DNA of 64,000 nt from Bryoerythrophyllum caledonicum (GCA_963971425.1 OZ020514.1:24726602-24790601), one strand, 5' to 3'; counted from the first letter of the stretch, positions 11,676-22,397 are shown. Translations and numbers: made by a program. Notes: a model not told the origin generated them from the letters alone.

Positions 11676-13043
11676 CACACTTGCTGTCAGTAATTTCGTC
11701 CCGCCAAACAGCTGGACAACAGAATCCCCCCTCTTGCAGAACAGCTCCAGGAGCTTGACGAAGAACTCCATCCTCATCTCGTTCAAATACATGGAGTACG
11801 CCAACTCGTTGTACTTGCGCAGCTTCGTGTACAACACATGCTCTGGAGCTGCGTAGATCTTCTTTACGGCTGGGATCACCGTAAGCTCCTTCTTGAAGAG
11901 AAAGAGGAGCCAAACCGGGTCTAGAGCGTTGTTGGTCTTCGGCGCAAATCCTCCGAGGCGCTCGTTCTCGGAGGGAAGATACTTCGACTGCAGCACATCG
12001 TATGCATGGCACAACGACGGGCCCTCAGCAAACGCTGTCACTTGAAGGTGTGACTGCTCGTTGCCGCAAATGAAGAGCCAGGCTGGAAGATCGGTGAGGG
12101 GAGGCTGCCCTTTCGATGCGAACATCGTCATGAACTCGTCGAAGAAGGGCCTCTCCAACGACGACGACGACGTCCCAGAGAACCCGGGGATGTTCCGGAA
12201 GTCGATGATGCCGAGCTTCACATTGCAGCCCAGGTTGCGCCATGAATCCGAAGGCCACGTCCCGAGCGAATTCGTTGCCGCCTTGTAAGAACGGAAGTGC
12301 AGGGCTCCCACTGGTGAAACGAACCGCGACCGCACATCGATGAAGACTCTGAAGAACTCCTTCGCGTACGGAGAGAGATCTTCACATTTGCAGTTGCGAA
12401 ACTGCGTCTGCCTCGAGTTGGCGTAGTACGAATCCGGTGGACCCCAATCCAAGAGGGCACGCTTGGAGGCCTTGCTCACGTTGTAGTTCTTCTTGAACGT
12501 CCGCCAGTTTGAACGTCTGTACGCTCCAGTGCTGTTGAAGAAGGCCAGCTCCGGCCTGATCAGGTGAAGCTCCATCCGAGCGACCTCCTTCCTCTTCCTC
12601 CGATCCACCCAGTCCCGGGCTGTATAGCAATCCTCCAGCGCAGAATTTGGCAGCTTGATGACCACCTTAGGGTAGGGCAGTTTCCGAGATGGCCCTGATC
12701 GATTGAGAATGTGCTTGCACATTTTCGCGTCATCGGCTTCGGTCATGTTGCCGAGAAACTTGAAGAACTCGCGCGTCAGCACCCCATCCTTCTCAGGAAC
12801 CCAAGACTTCGCGTCCTTGAACTTTGCCAAGGGCGTCGAAGTTGAATCGACGTTGATGAGGTCGCCATGCGCCGCAGAAGAGATGACATCGGACCACAGC
12901 TCGAAGGTCTCATCTGTCGCGGTGATTATCTTCACCTCGTTCGTAATTGAAAGCTCCTTCGCCTTCCCGGCTTTCTTGAGCGCAGCCTGGCTCTTCGCAA
13001 CGTCGATCATTGCGAAGTGCTCACGAACCGCGTTGAGAAATGG
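11676..13043 (-). other. Beta-class DNA N6/N4 methyltransferase-like exon
   Basis: A 456-codon exon, open throughout, with acceptor CCCAG and donor GTAAGC. Near its end it reads EFFVKLLELFCKRGDSVVQ directly followed by LFGGTKLLTAS. This matches the 'choose partner, G-D-x-V-L-D-x-F-x-G-x-G-T' SAM-binding block that is C-terminal in beta-class bacterial and phage N6-adenine or N4-cytosine methyltransferases. About 165 residues upstream is a strand of the LPAWLFICGNEQ type, preceded by KLGIIDFRNIPG where DPPY/W would be expected. The catalytic motif is therefore diverged and may be inactive. In prophages, ParB-like domains are known fused to such methyltransferases, the same order as here. The assignment is by motif spacing only. 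Confidence 0.5.
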
Positions 13044-13120
13044 CTGGGCAGAACATAAAAGGGTCGTTTAAGTATACAATAAAGCAAGAATATTATCATG
13101 TCTAGTAGGGTCCAAACACT

Positions 13121-13230
13121 GCAAGTTAGCTCGAGTCGAGCTAACTTGCAACGCAAAAGCAGACAATGAAAGCGATTTCTATACAGATACATCGCGAACT
13201 TGCACTTTAGCTCGAGTCGAGCTAAAGTGC
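13121..13230. repeat. Two perfect E1 palindromes in intron 3 of the left gene
   Basis: Cores at 13125-13145 and 13206-13226. Both are perfect and extend beyond the core: the second is a 29-base perfect odd palindrome (13202-13230), with arm GCACTTTAGCTCGA, one central base, then its complement. Both lie between the ParB-like and methyltransferase-like exons. Confidence 0.95.
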
Positions 13231-14702
13231 ATGACCTTGGTTAAGATATATTGCCTCAAACCTCTTGTCATTGGCCATTTCAACTGCAGTTCTCCGACCT
13301 GACTTGTGAGACCCGCGAACGCCTGTGGCAGAGTGCTTTGGCATTGGTCTCCCAGCTTGGATCCACAAAGCACGGGAGCCGAGGATATTTGTTGCCCACG
13401 TTGGCTTGAACTGGACCAAATGATTCACGCGATTATAATCCGCGGAAATCTTCCTCAGCTTCTTCGGATCTTGCGTCCAGACAATGTAACATTGCCATGT
13501 TCGGAAGTGCCTTCTCATCACCTCCGGAACGTTGCCGTTAATCATCTCTTTTGAGGCAGCAACGCTGTGCTGGCCGTTGATGATGTAGAAGTCGCAGTCG
13601 CTGAGCTCCTCCACAGTCGTCGGCATACTGTCGAGCTTCGGCATGACGCAGAGAGTCTGCTTCTGCGTCTTGTCTGGCATTTGGAGGTAGTAATGCTTCA
13701 ACTCCTCCATGCCCCGAGGCTCGAACGCACGGATCGTCCACTCCGGCGGTGCATTATGCAACCTCATCACGTCAAGCTCGATCTTCATCTCTCTGTCGCC
13801 TTTGAAAAAACAGCTCTGACACTCCGTCCAGAATTTCTAATAAATCTGTTGGACGTTGTTGTAGTCGATTGTCTCTCCGTATCCGAGCGCCTTGGGGAGC
13901 TCCGAGAGTACAGAGGCCATCGAATTGGCTTGCTCCTCCTCCGATACGAGCTTCGACTTCTTTCTTGAAGAGGTCTCCGGCTTCTTGGCAGCTGACCGCT
14001 TCTTGACGGGGGAAGCAGACAGCGTGTTGCGCAGAGTGCTTCGACTTGTTCTTGCACCTTGAGTTCTAACCGGTACCGACGCCTGACTCATGTCTTGGCT
14101 ACCGGTCACGGCCCCCGAAACCGTTGAAAGTTCTATCGGCCGTCTTGCCGCAATATTCTTCGCCTTATTCTAGAGCGGCTAAGGTACTCATTCTAGAGAG
14201 AATGACGCGCAGTTTATTAGCTATAGCCTTTGCTTTCAGCGGCTGTCCGCTACTAGTCTCCCATTTCTTAAGGGAGATCTCATGCTCGACCTGAGTCACT
14301 ATTTCCTCAAATTTGGATGACCTAAGAGAATCGACCAAATCCAAGATACAGAAGGGAGATGAACTATTGTTTACTATTATAGTAAAGAAATACGGATCTA
14401 AGGACTCAGAGGTCGTCTCACACGACAACTTAACGTGATCGTTATCTTCGTGGACTACATCAGTAACTTTGGTCTTGAAGTCGATGTGCTGGGGATCGAC
14501 GATAGCACCAGCGAAGGTCTGACCAAACACTAAATGATCCGTATAGGTCGCCCACAGAAGCATCCACTTCAGTGTCATCGATGGGTCCTTGAGCTCCGAG
14601 CAGTCCAAGTGGTTGTTGTCGTCTCCATCGTCATCGTCAAGGTCGACAGGCTTTGGCTGGAAGAAGTGCTGCAGCTGCGACACCATCCTGTCCCTCTCAG
14701 AT
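13222..14702 (-). other. N-terminal domain plus ParB/DGQHR-like domain exon
   Basis: The acceptor TTTGTGCAG ends at 14703. The first part encodes MVSQLQHFF, an acidic run and a globular domain conserved in E2. Just past 14170 the frame slips by one base, continues through a Ser/Lys/Arg-rich linker, and meets a TAG at 13837. The same frame then encodes KFWTECQSCFF, FYIINGQHSVAASKEM and CYIVWTQDPKKLRKISADYNRVNH. The INGQH-x-VAAS block corresponds to the DGQHR/DGhHR signature of ParB/sulfiredoxin-fold domains. E2 has LINGQHIVEASKRL and YVVWSRDPLMLQRISKFYN at the matching place, so the block is conserved between diverged copies. Confidence 0.6.
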
Positions 14703-14776
14703 CTGCACAAACACAAAATAGAGCAAAGATATTAGATTGCTCTATTGATCATCCGATTAGGACGGCGAGGTCACAC

Positions 14777-15478
14777 ATTAGCTCGACTCAAGCTAAAGTG
14801 TACCGTTATTCAAGTATGTGAGTAATACTCTGCAACAAAATTTAGACATTAAGGACGTTCTCTTAGACGCTTACAATCAACTCATGCCTGCTTCTCGTTC
14901 AACTCTCAAAAATGTGGGAGAGCTTCAGGTCACGCTCAAATCACTCACGAACCTCACTCTTAGAGGTTCTCAAGTGGTTTAAGCGGGACTGAAGCTCTTG
15001 CACGATTTATGAGAGGTGAACGGAAAGAAGACGTGAGTTGAGTTGGGAGACTGCAATTACACCAATGAATCAATGTTGTATTCAAGTTTTAGCTTCATCT
15101 TTAGCTCGACTCGAGCTAAAGTGCTCACGCATGGAATGCATAGCTGAACAGTTCTGACACTTGCAGTATTCATTCAAACGACTTTCCTATACATTTCTAT
15201 TCAAATCATGGCTACTTCTCGTTTAACTCTCAGAACTGCGAAAGAGCTTCAGTTCACGCTTAAATCTCTCACGAACCTCACTCTTTGAGGTTTTCAAGTG
15301 GTTCAAGCCTGACTGAAGTTCTTGCACGCATGTGAGAATTGAACGAGAAGTGGACATGAGTTGGGTCGTCGGTATCATTGGATTACTATACATTTGGAAT
15401 GTTTAAAGTCCGAATAGTGTTGTGTTCGGGTTGTTGTTTATGTTCATTCTCTCACACTTTAGCTCGATTCGAGGTAAT
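14777..15478. repeat. Scattered E1 palindromes in intron 1 of the left gene
   Basis: Cores at 14777-14797 (imperfect), 15100-15120 (perfect) and 15458-15478 (decayed). All fall in the long first coding intron (14703-16212). Around 14880-15010 and 15190-15330 the intron also contains a diverged direct repeat of about 130 bp with the theme CTTCTCGTT-ACTCT-GAGCTTCAG. Confidence 0.85.
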
Positions 15479-15598
15479 GTGTGTAGGCTTTACAGAGAGG
15501 CCATGTTTTATTTTAAACCCAGTGTTTAAGAGTTGGTATTAAGATTTTATTTCGAGTAGTCTCTTTTAGCGCAACCGAAGACGTACGAAGTCGTACAT

Positions 15599-16103
15599 TT
15601 TATCTCGAGTCGAGCCATTATGTGACCTCGATAGTGTATTATCGTCCACAATTTAGCTCGAGTCGAGCTAAGTTGGGACTTTTCTGTGCACATTTGGCAC
15701 ACTTACGCTCTTGTTGCGCCAAAGTGCAACTTTGTGTTTTCTTCATTGATCAAACTTTACCTCGAGTCGAGTTAAAGTGTGGCCAAATGTTCACAGAAAA
15801 GGTCCACAGAAAAGGTCCACTTCAGCTCGACTCGAGCTAAAGTGTGGCCAAAGATGCACAGAAAAGGTCCATTTTAGCTCGACTCGAGCTAAAGTGTGGC
15901 CAAAGATGCACAGAAGAGGTCCACTTTAGCTCGACTCGAGCTAAAGTGTGGCCATATGTGCACAGAAAAGGCCCACTTTAGCTCGAGTCGAGCAAATGTG
16001 TGGATATTAGTGCACAGTGGGGGCACACTTTAGCTCGACTCGAGCTAAAGTGTGTTCAATAGTGCAAATATGGATTTCCCACATTAGCTCGACTCGAGCT
16101 AAA
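15599..16103. repeat. 52-bp-period palindrome array in intron 1 of the E1 left gene
   Basis: Palindrome cores start at 15599, 15652, 15756, 15821, 15873, 15925, 15977, 16029 and 16083. From 15821 the spacing is 52, 52, 52, 52 and 54 bp, and 15652-15756 is two periods. Arms extend outward as CAC-TTTAGC and GCTAAA-GTGTGG. Spacers share GGCCAAAGATGCACAGAAAA. It is a tandem array whose unit carries one palindrome, close to five helical turns, so the sites would face the same side of the DNA. It lies between a GTAAAA donor at 16212 and the acceptor at 14703. Confidence 0.95.
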
Positions 16104-16212
16104 GTGTGTTCAATGAATAGCGTATTTATCGCAGATTGTACAGATTAGTCATTCGTTATATGATACTGAAGGCGTAGGGTTCAGGGCTCCTGGGTGAGAG
16201 TATAGATTTTAC

Positions 16213-16270
16213 CTTTCAGCCATTGCTTATGAACCTTAATCCCAGACAAATTCTGCTGGAACTAGACTTC
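16213..16270 (-). other. First coding exon and 5' splice signals of the E1 left gene
   Basis: On the minus strand, an acceptor GTTGTTGCAG (ending at 16271) and a donor GAAAG/GTAAAA (after 16213) bracket 58 bases containing ATGGCTGAAAG. This codes MAE plus two bases, which join in phase to exon 14702. Upstream, TAAAG/GTAAGT near 16738 is a good donor for a 5' untranslated exon. These signals fix the start of the left gene and place the palindrome array in its intron. Confidence 0.65.
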
Positions 16271-16819
16271 CTGCAACAACAATTACAAACCCACACACAA
16301 AATCAATCAAAGTAGCACATGGAAACCAAAACATTGAAATCTTTCACATTGAAATCAACACTTTGAAATGGGCAAATTGAAATTCAGCACTTTGAAATAA
16401 ACACATTGAATTCAGCACATTGAAACAATGACATTGAAACCAGCACATTCAAACTAGCAGAAAGTAGCACACTTACACCAGTTCAAACCAACACATTTAA
16501 ACTAGCACAGACCACCACAAATATCCACAAACCACCACAAAACCACCACATTCAAATCTCCACATTCAAATCACCACATTCAAACCAGCACATTGAAACC
16601 AATATACACTCTCATCTACGTGCTGACACATACATCAAAAGCAATGCTACACATATATTATGTTTCAACACATCATATCAAAAGCAAAACTATACAAATA
16701 TCAAAAGAAATGCAAGACTGAATGAGTGCACTTACCTTTAGAACTGAGAAATCCGACTGGAAAAGCTGGAAGTCTTGTTACTTGATCACGTCAATCCTCC
16801 ACGCACGGCCGTTTCAGAC

Positions 16820-17062
16820 TCTACGTGCTCACAGAAACTCACAGAAACTCACACACACTCACAGAAACTCACACACGCTCATAGAAACTCACACACACTC
16901 ACAGAAATTCACACACACTCACACAAACTCACACACGCTCATAGAAACTCACACACTCACAGAAACTCACACAAACTCCCACAAACTCTCACAAACTCAC
17001 ACAAACTCACACAAACTCTCACAAACTCACACAAACTCTCACAAACTCACACAATCTCACGC
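16820..17062. repeat. CA-rich tandem repeat upstream of the E1 left gene
   Basis: About 20 imperfect copies of a roughly 10-bp CTCACACAAA / CTCACAGAAA unit. It lies just 5' of the predicted untranslated exon of the leftward gene. A CACA-rich tract occupies the equivalent place in E2 (30.18-30.55 kb). The long Thr/His/Ser frames across it are artefacts of the repeat. Confidence 0.85.
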
Positions 17063-18060
17063 AAACAGCCCTAAACTCTATCGCTGCAGTGTACACGAAG
17101 TCACACAACAACAAATCGCACGTCCTACAAACCCTATGCGCATGAAACCCTAGACTCCAGTAAATTGCACACGGAAGCCTATACGCAGCGCTACAGTGTA
17201 CACAAACATAACAATCCCTGTAGATTACGAAACTAACACAAACCAATGCATCAACTCACAAAACGCAGAAAACAACAACGCCTGGAAGTACACGGAAAAC
17301 CTGGACTGCAACAAAAAGAATAGAAAAATGGCTCGCGCCACGACTTCGTGGGGAAGTTTCTGGGCCACCTATAGCCGTGAGGGTCGAAACCCTGTGGCCG
17401 TTTGGTGGTGCCGAGATACCCTCGGGATACCCTTTGCGATATTGGGGTGTAACTCCCGGGTATTATGCCGGATGCTCCACAAATCTTTCACCTTCGTTAC
17501 TAATACCCGGACTTTTAAGAAGCCAATTTAATTTTACCAGAATAAGTTCAAGATATTACGCGCCTGTAGTATTTGTGTACTCGTAAATTTCCAACACAAT
17601 TTTTCGGAGCCACTAACACTACAATTTTGGATATTTTGGGGCAACGAACAGGTAGCAAAAGGAAAGTTATTATTTCCAATTTCTTTCGTATGATCTCAAT
17701 TAAAACTTCTAAATTGACATTTTCTCAATAATACACAAATTTAAATTGGACGAAAGTGAACGTTTATGGTATTTAGTGTTTAGTTTTCTTTCATGGTTTT
17801 AGTGGATCAGCTGGCTTTCACTTCACTCGATTTCAATTTTTGCATTACACAAGGAGTAAATTCATTACCATCGATATATATAAGTTCCTCCTACAGCAAT
17901 TATTAGGTGAAGCACAGTTAAGAGAGTTTTAAAGCTACGATTTTAAGATTCTATTACTTTGAATTCAAGTTTTGCTTTTTTATGAGTTTGATATTATTTT
18001 CTATGACAATCGAATAGACAATAAGTATGTTAAGACCACATCTTGCAATTGTATAATTAT
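17063..18060. other. Intergenic spacer of element E1
   Basis: Between the two divergent E1 genes. No coding sequence was recognised. It becomes AT-rich after about 17580. Confidence 0.45.
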
Positions 18061-18077
18061 AAAATAAATGCCAGTGG

Positions 18078-18180
18078 ACACTTTAGCTCTAATGGAGCTA
18101 AAGTGTGCGTATTAGCTTTATAGTTTCCTACATTTACTGATGGTGTACACTTTAGCTCTAATAGAGCTAAATTGTGAATT
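18078..18180. repeat. Variant palindromes, 69-bp spacing (first block)
   Basis: Cores at 18082-18102 and 18151-18171, 69 bp apart. They keep the outer TTTAGCTC...GAGCTAAA arms, but the bases next to the centre are T..G or T..A instead of G..C, so the CpGs are gone. This is the same variant as at 19.8 and 25.8 kb. Confidence 0.85.
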
Positions 18181-18189
18181 TTTTCCGTA

Positions 18190-19760
18190 CTTTTCACTTC
18201 ATTTTGCTTTTACTGTAACGGTACAAATACAGTTGTTAGAGCATCTCCCCCCTGACGGAGAATTTTCCACGCCAGCGGGAAGGTGCCCAAGTTTGAGATG
18301 AAGTGGGGGGGTCACCCTTTTCCCCCCGCACCGTCCCCGAATTGGCCACTATGAGGGAACGCCAACGCCCAGCACTAACTCTATAGTAGGCTAATTTTTT
18401 TGGAGGTTTTTATTGATTTCTTTTAATTCCCTCGTGTAATTTCATGCTTGAACACATGCTCTCGGGGAATTTTGGTGTCCCCTGTACTTTTTGTAAATTT
18501 ACTATTTAGAGGAACCGGCGCCGCCACTGCAGTGGGCCGGTACACCGGCCTAGGCCTCACGGAGTCGGCTTTACCGTGTTTATTCTTGCATTCCGGTCAC
18601 TCGGTCCCGGTGGAGATTATCTTTTTCTAGTACACTATTTGTCAACAAGTTGGCAACTAGTTTTAGCCACCATTGTCCTGAATATTATCCCTCATTCGTT
18701 CACCTACTACGATTCATTTCGTAATAGCCCTCTATCAAAACTCTTCCCTAGCACACAATTTTGATACTTGATAAATAGTATAAGCTCAAAGTCTTTAGCC
18801 TACCGGTCGCCATGCATTCATTCTTCGTCTCATCTTCAACCTCAATTTCTTATCCTCTTATCCACAACTATTCTCATTCCCATCTCTTGCATTTTCTTTA
18901 CATTATTTAATATTATCTAATGAATATTTAATGTGTAATCAAATATTTAGCCAATAACTAATGACTTTGTAATGATTTTTTAGAGGATAATTCATGTATA
19001 TTGGTATATCTATAACTTTTATGCACAATTAAAGAATATTGGAATTTTATTTATAGAATGTTGGAAGTTTTAAAAGTATATTTATGATAGTTTATTAATA
19101 TTTATATATTTAATGATTATTTAAAGAGTATTTAATGCACTGTTAATGAATAGTTAATGAATAGTGCATAAATTTCTAATGTAAGATTAATGTGTATTTG
19201 AATATTTAATGAGTATTTAATTAATATTTACTGAATATGTAATGCACATTGAATGCGTATTATGTGATGGATATCTAATGAGTATTTTACTTGTATTCCT
19301 ATATTTATTGTATGTTTAAGTTTTTTCCTTTTCCAATATTCCATTCTTTTCTCATTTTCGTTTCATTTTCCCTCCATATTTTACATTCTACTTTGTCCAA
19401 ATTTTTATATTTTCCTTTTGCTCCATACCTACGTCCGCTTATTTCCAAGCTCTTTCTTGCAAATTCTTCCTTTTCTACATGCACTCAACCCTTCTTTACT
19501 ATGATGCTCAAGATGTAATCAAATCATGATTAAGGTTCCCTACAGTAATTGTCGACAAATAAAAACTTTATGTTCTACTATTTACTAGGATTGACATTTA
19601 GTGTAGTAGTTGGCATTTAGTGTAATATAGTTTTGTCACTACACTTATTGTAAATTTTACAATTACTGTGTGCATTCCTATTTAGTTTCCACTTCTCTAG
19701 AAGCCATCTTCTGTATACTGGAGCTACATAGTGCATTTTTGCTTTCTAATCCACTCCATT
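18190..19760. other. Non-coding, AT-rich spacer
   Basis: No gene is seen. The 18.9-19.3 kb part is a degenerate run of TAATGAATATTTAATG-like words. Short frames here lack motifs. Confidence 0.45.
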
Positions 19761-20070
19761 TAGTGATGGTGCACAATTTAGCTCTAGGAGAGCTAATCTG
19801 TGCATATTATCTTTTTAGTTCACTGCACCTAGTGATGAGGCACACGTTAGCACGAGTGGAGCTAAAGTGTGTGCGCACACTCCTTTTAGTTCACTGCATG
19901 TAGTGATGGTGCACACCTCTGCTAAAAACCGATCTGATGTATGTGCAATGTGTATTTCCACTTCTACAAACAATCATTTTGAACTCCGTACTTCTCTTTA
20001 TGGATAAGTATTTCACAAGTGGAATAGTAATCTTTTGAATTTTAAAAGGATTTTCATAATATGTGGATCT
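19760..20070. repeat. Left member of a ~300-bp direct repeat flanking the E1 right gene
   Basis: Contains variant palindromes at 19777-19797 and 19846-19866 (69 bp apart, spacer TAGTTCACTGCACCTAGTGATG) and a decayed third. Then follows sequence of the type GTATTTCCACTTCT, CAATCATTTTGAACTC, TTTCACAAGTGGAATAG, TCTTTTGAATTTTAAAAGG. The same order of matching segments occurs at 25.82-26.12 kb. Confidence 0.7.
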
Positions 20071-20387
20071 AAATCTCCAATAGTAATATTAAAAAACAAA
20101 AAAATATGACGATCCCCTAGTTTTTAGTGGATATGAAGTCTAAGTATTCTTGGTACCCTAAATCAATAATATGTGACAATGTGAAAAATAGATGAATGAA
20201 TATGTAATCTTATTTTTCACTAGAAAAATAACATATTTTTTCACAATATCATTTGTTCTAATATTACTTCTATGTATTGAAAATACCACATTCCATACTG
20301 TGTCATAGCAAAAGGTTTTTTAGGTTGCTTGATGTGCCGGCAATCGAGAAGTTTCTCTTTTGGCTCGCATAACTTTTAATGAAGACG

Positions 20388-20465
20388 TTCATTGAGAAAA
20401 TAAATTACTTATAAATATGCCTCTCATTGAGAAAATACATTACTTATAAATATGCCTCATTACTT
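20388..20465. repeat. Short tandem duplication
   Basis: Two adjacent copies of a unit of about 35 bp (ATTGAGAAAATA, then ATTACTTATAAATATGCCTC) with a couple of differences. Confidence 0.75.
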
Positions 20466-20469
20466 TTAT

Positions 20470-21300
20470 CATCCTTCTACAAGATTTTGAGAATTTTAAA
20501 TATAATTTGCGACCACTAGAACGTGCTCAAAAACTAATTATTCCATTTTTGCATGTATAAATAAATTCAAAATTACTTACATTACGAACATTAAATTATG
20601 CCTAATGCACTAAGTGATACACTTTGTATTAGTTATATTTTATATTTTGATTATCTTTTTTTTGTCATGAGGAGGTCTCTCCGTTTCTTATTTAAATCTT
20701 TTAATATTGTTCCACTCTCTATGTTTTACAAATGACAAAGTCTTCAATTTCACGTCAAAACATGAAATAAATTGTATATGGTCAAGAATTCTTCCATCTT
20801 TTATGTCATGCTTAGATTGCCACACCCTAAAGTCATGAAAATACAATGTGAACTCAAATATAAGATATTTCAATCCAAAATTAATATTAGTTTGCGCATA
20901 TTTCAAGTCTTTGAGTACCTCTAAGTGGAAAGTAACCAATTTCAATTGCAAATCCAGACCATGGGGACATTGGGATTCTTGCCAAAGAATGCACATTCTA
21001 AATTGATGACGAAATAGTTACATGACGAACATTTTTAAAACCCCAAAGAAATGATGTCCAAAGCATGTTTGAATACATTTGTTTTGGCTAAAAATACACG
21101 TGCACATATAATATGTTTTTTTGTTTTTTAAAATGCTACTCGTCTGTTAAGGTCTTTGATTTAAACATAATAGATAAGTCCTATTTGGATTGTAATAAAA
21201 ACTATTTCTAATCATCTCAATATCTTCTCTACATTTCCCTATACCTTAGTTGAATTGTCAATATCATGAATCTTCAAAGTATTATTATATTGAAATGAAT
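20470..21300. other. Non-coding, AT-rich spacer
   Basis: No gene recognised. The minus frame 20688-20996 has no motif. Confidence 0.4.
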
Positions 21301-21324
21301 TGACATCAAAAGATATCACCTAAA

Positions 21325-21440
21325 TCAAAGATTCTAAACCGTGAACCCTAAACCTGAACCTAAATTCCAAACCCTAAATCCTAACCCTAAACCCTACACC
21401 TAAACCTATCCAAAACCCTGAGCGTTACCCTAAAACCGTG
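21325..21440. repeat. Degenerate CCCTAAA telomere-type tract
   Basis: About ten diverged copies of the plant telomere heptamer (AACCCTAAACC, CAAACCCTAAATCCTAACCC and the like) lie in one orientation just upstream of the predicted 5' exon of the E1 right gene. Interstitial telomere-like (telo-box) tracts are common near plant promoters, so this may be promoter sequence rather than a former chromosome end. Confidence 0.7.
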
Positions 21441-22043
21441 TATATAACTCGCATGTGCGAGTATATTCGAGGTATTGACCTTTCCTTATTTTAGTCAACC
21501 GGGAAATAGTTGATTCAGTTTCCCGCTAAGATTTCGAATTTGCACTTTTTAGGGGCTGTGAAAAAGTCCCCCCCCGCCAATTCTGAAGTTTCATCCCGCC
21601 AATTCTGAAACGGTCGTGTGTCCGTGAGTGACCTCGCCGATACTCGAAAACTTTCTTCATTTGTTTCCTTCTCACTTTGGTTGTTGTGCAAGGTTGTTGT
21701 GGAGAGGCTTGGAGGTAGTACGACTGTCGGAGCTTGAAGAGGGCAACACCTATAGGTTGCGCACGGTTGAGCAGGTAAGGCAACAACGTACCGGTTGTCT
21801 TCTTCATAAGGTACACAATGTATACTTCTTGGATTCTCCGTGCACAGTCTCTAGCAATTAGGATGTGACAGTGTGTAGGGTTATTGCGCTGGTTCCAGCT
21901 GCTACTGTGATTTTGAAGCATCAGTGAGAGTTTCTTGACGACTAACGGAAAGATTTGGGTTGTAGTATACAGAGAGTTTGATTCATAGGCGGAAGAGTTT
22001 TCCCATACGAATCCCGACAAAGGCGCCGAGAATCACGGAAGGA

Positions 22044-22211
22044 CAGTTTAGCTCGACTCGAGCTAATCTGTCTTACGTTCTTTCGAAGGACAGTTTAGCT
22101 CGACTCGAGCTAAACTGTCGGTCAATATCATTATTTTCAGTTTAGCTCGAGTCGAGCTAAACTGTCCTTCGAAAGAACGTAAGACAGTTTAGCTCGAGTC
22201 GAGCTAAACTA
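22044..22211. repeat. Large nested inverted repeat within the 47-bp array
   Basis: The first two palindrome units with their spacer (about 22044-22119) are the near-perfect reverse complement of units three and four (about 22139-22211), with an approximately 20-base AT-rich centre. The DNA or its transcript could fold as one long hairpin or as four short ones. Confidence 0.9.
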
Positions 22212-22397
22212 TCGATTCAATATTGTAGGACAGTGCAGCTCGTATGTAGCTAAACTGTCCTACTATATTGTTTCGACAGTTTAGCTCGACTCGAGATAAA
22301 CTGTCTTACCTTCTTCTGAAGGACAGTTTATCTCGACTCGAGCTAAACTGATCTACCCTATTTTCTATGCCTTTTTATCTCGACTCGGGATAAAATT
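22044..22397. repeat. Eight-site palindrome array with 46-47-bp period, E1 right gene
   Basis: Cores start at 22047, 22094, 22141, 22188, 22234, 22280, 22327 and 22374, giving spacings of 47, 47, 47, 46, 46, 47 and 47 bp. Outer arms read GACAG-TTTAGC, unlike the CAC-TTTAGC arms of the left-gene array. One isolated copy follows at 22529-22549. The array lies inside the predicted first intron (donor GCAG/GTAAGG at 21775, acceptor TTTGGCAG ending at 22675), upstream of the start codon at 22709. Confidence 0.95.

Larger units (their letters stand above)
9027..16223 (-). pseudogene. E1 left gene: ParB-like, DNA-methyltransferase-like and FCP1-like fusion
   Basis: Splice model read from the sequence, all minus strand: start ATG at 16223 (exon to 16213), then 14702 to about 13246, 13043-11676, 11396-10439, 10228-9966 and 9821-9027. 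Every junction except one is GT-AG, and the reading phase closes exactly across the last four exons (1368, 958, 263 and 795 nt), which strongly supports one transcript of about 1,600 codons. Domains in order: an N-terminal domain (begins MAERSERDRM), a ParB/DGQHR-like domain, a methyltransferase-like segment, an acidic and coiled-coil linker, and an FCP1-like phosphatase domain. Lesions: a one-base frameshift near 14170, an in-frame TAG at 13837-13839, and a donor near 13246 that reads AT instead of GT. The N-terminal, ParB-like and start of the MTase-like parts are all repeated in E2. Function is inferred; no characterised homologue is known to me. Confidence 0.65.

Noticed and set aside
15599..16103. 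CRISPR-like array, because of regular repeats and spacers
   Set aside because: The spacers are near-identical to each other, repeats are palindromic across the unit, no cas genes exist and the host is eukaryotic. It is a tandem array.
16722..17153. Thr/His/Ser-rich ORFs
   Set aside because: These are translations of the CTCACACAAA tandem repeat, open in several frames at once.
21325..21440. True telomere or chromosome end
   Set aside because: The CCCTAAA copies are heavily diverged and have unique sequence on both sides. A telo-box-rich promoter tract is more likely.
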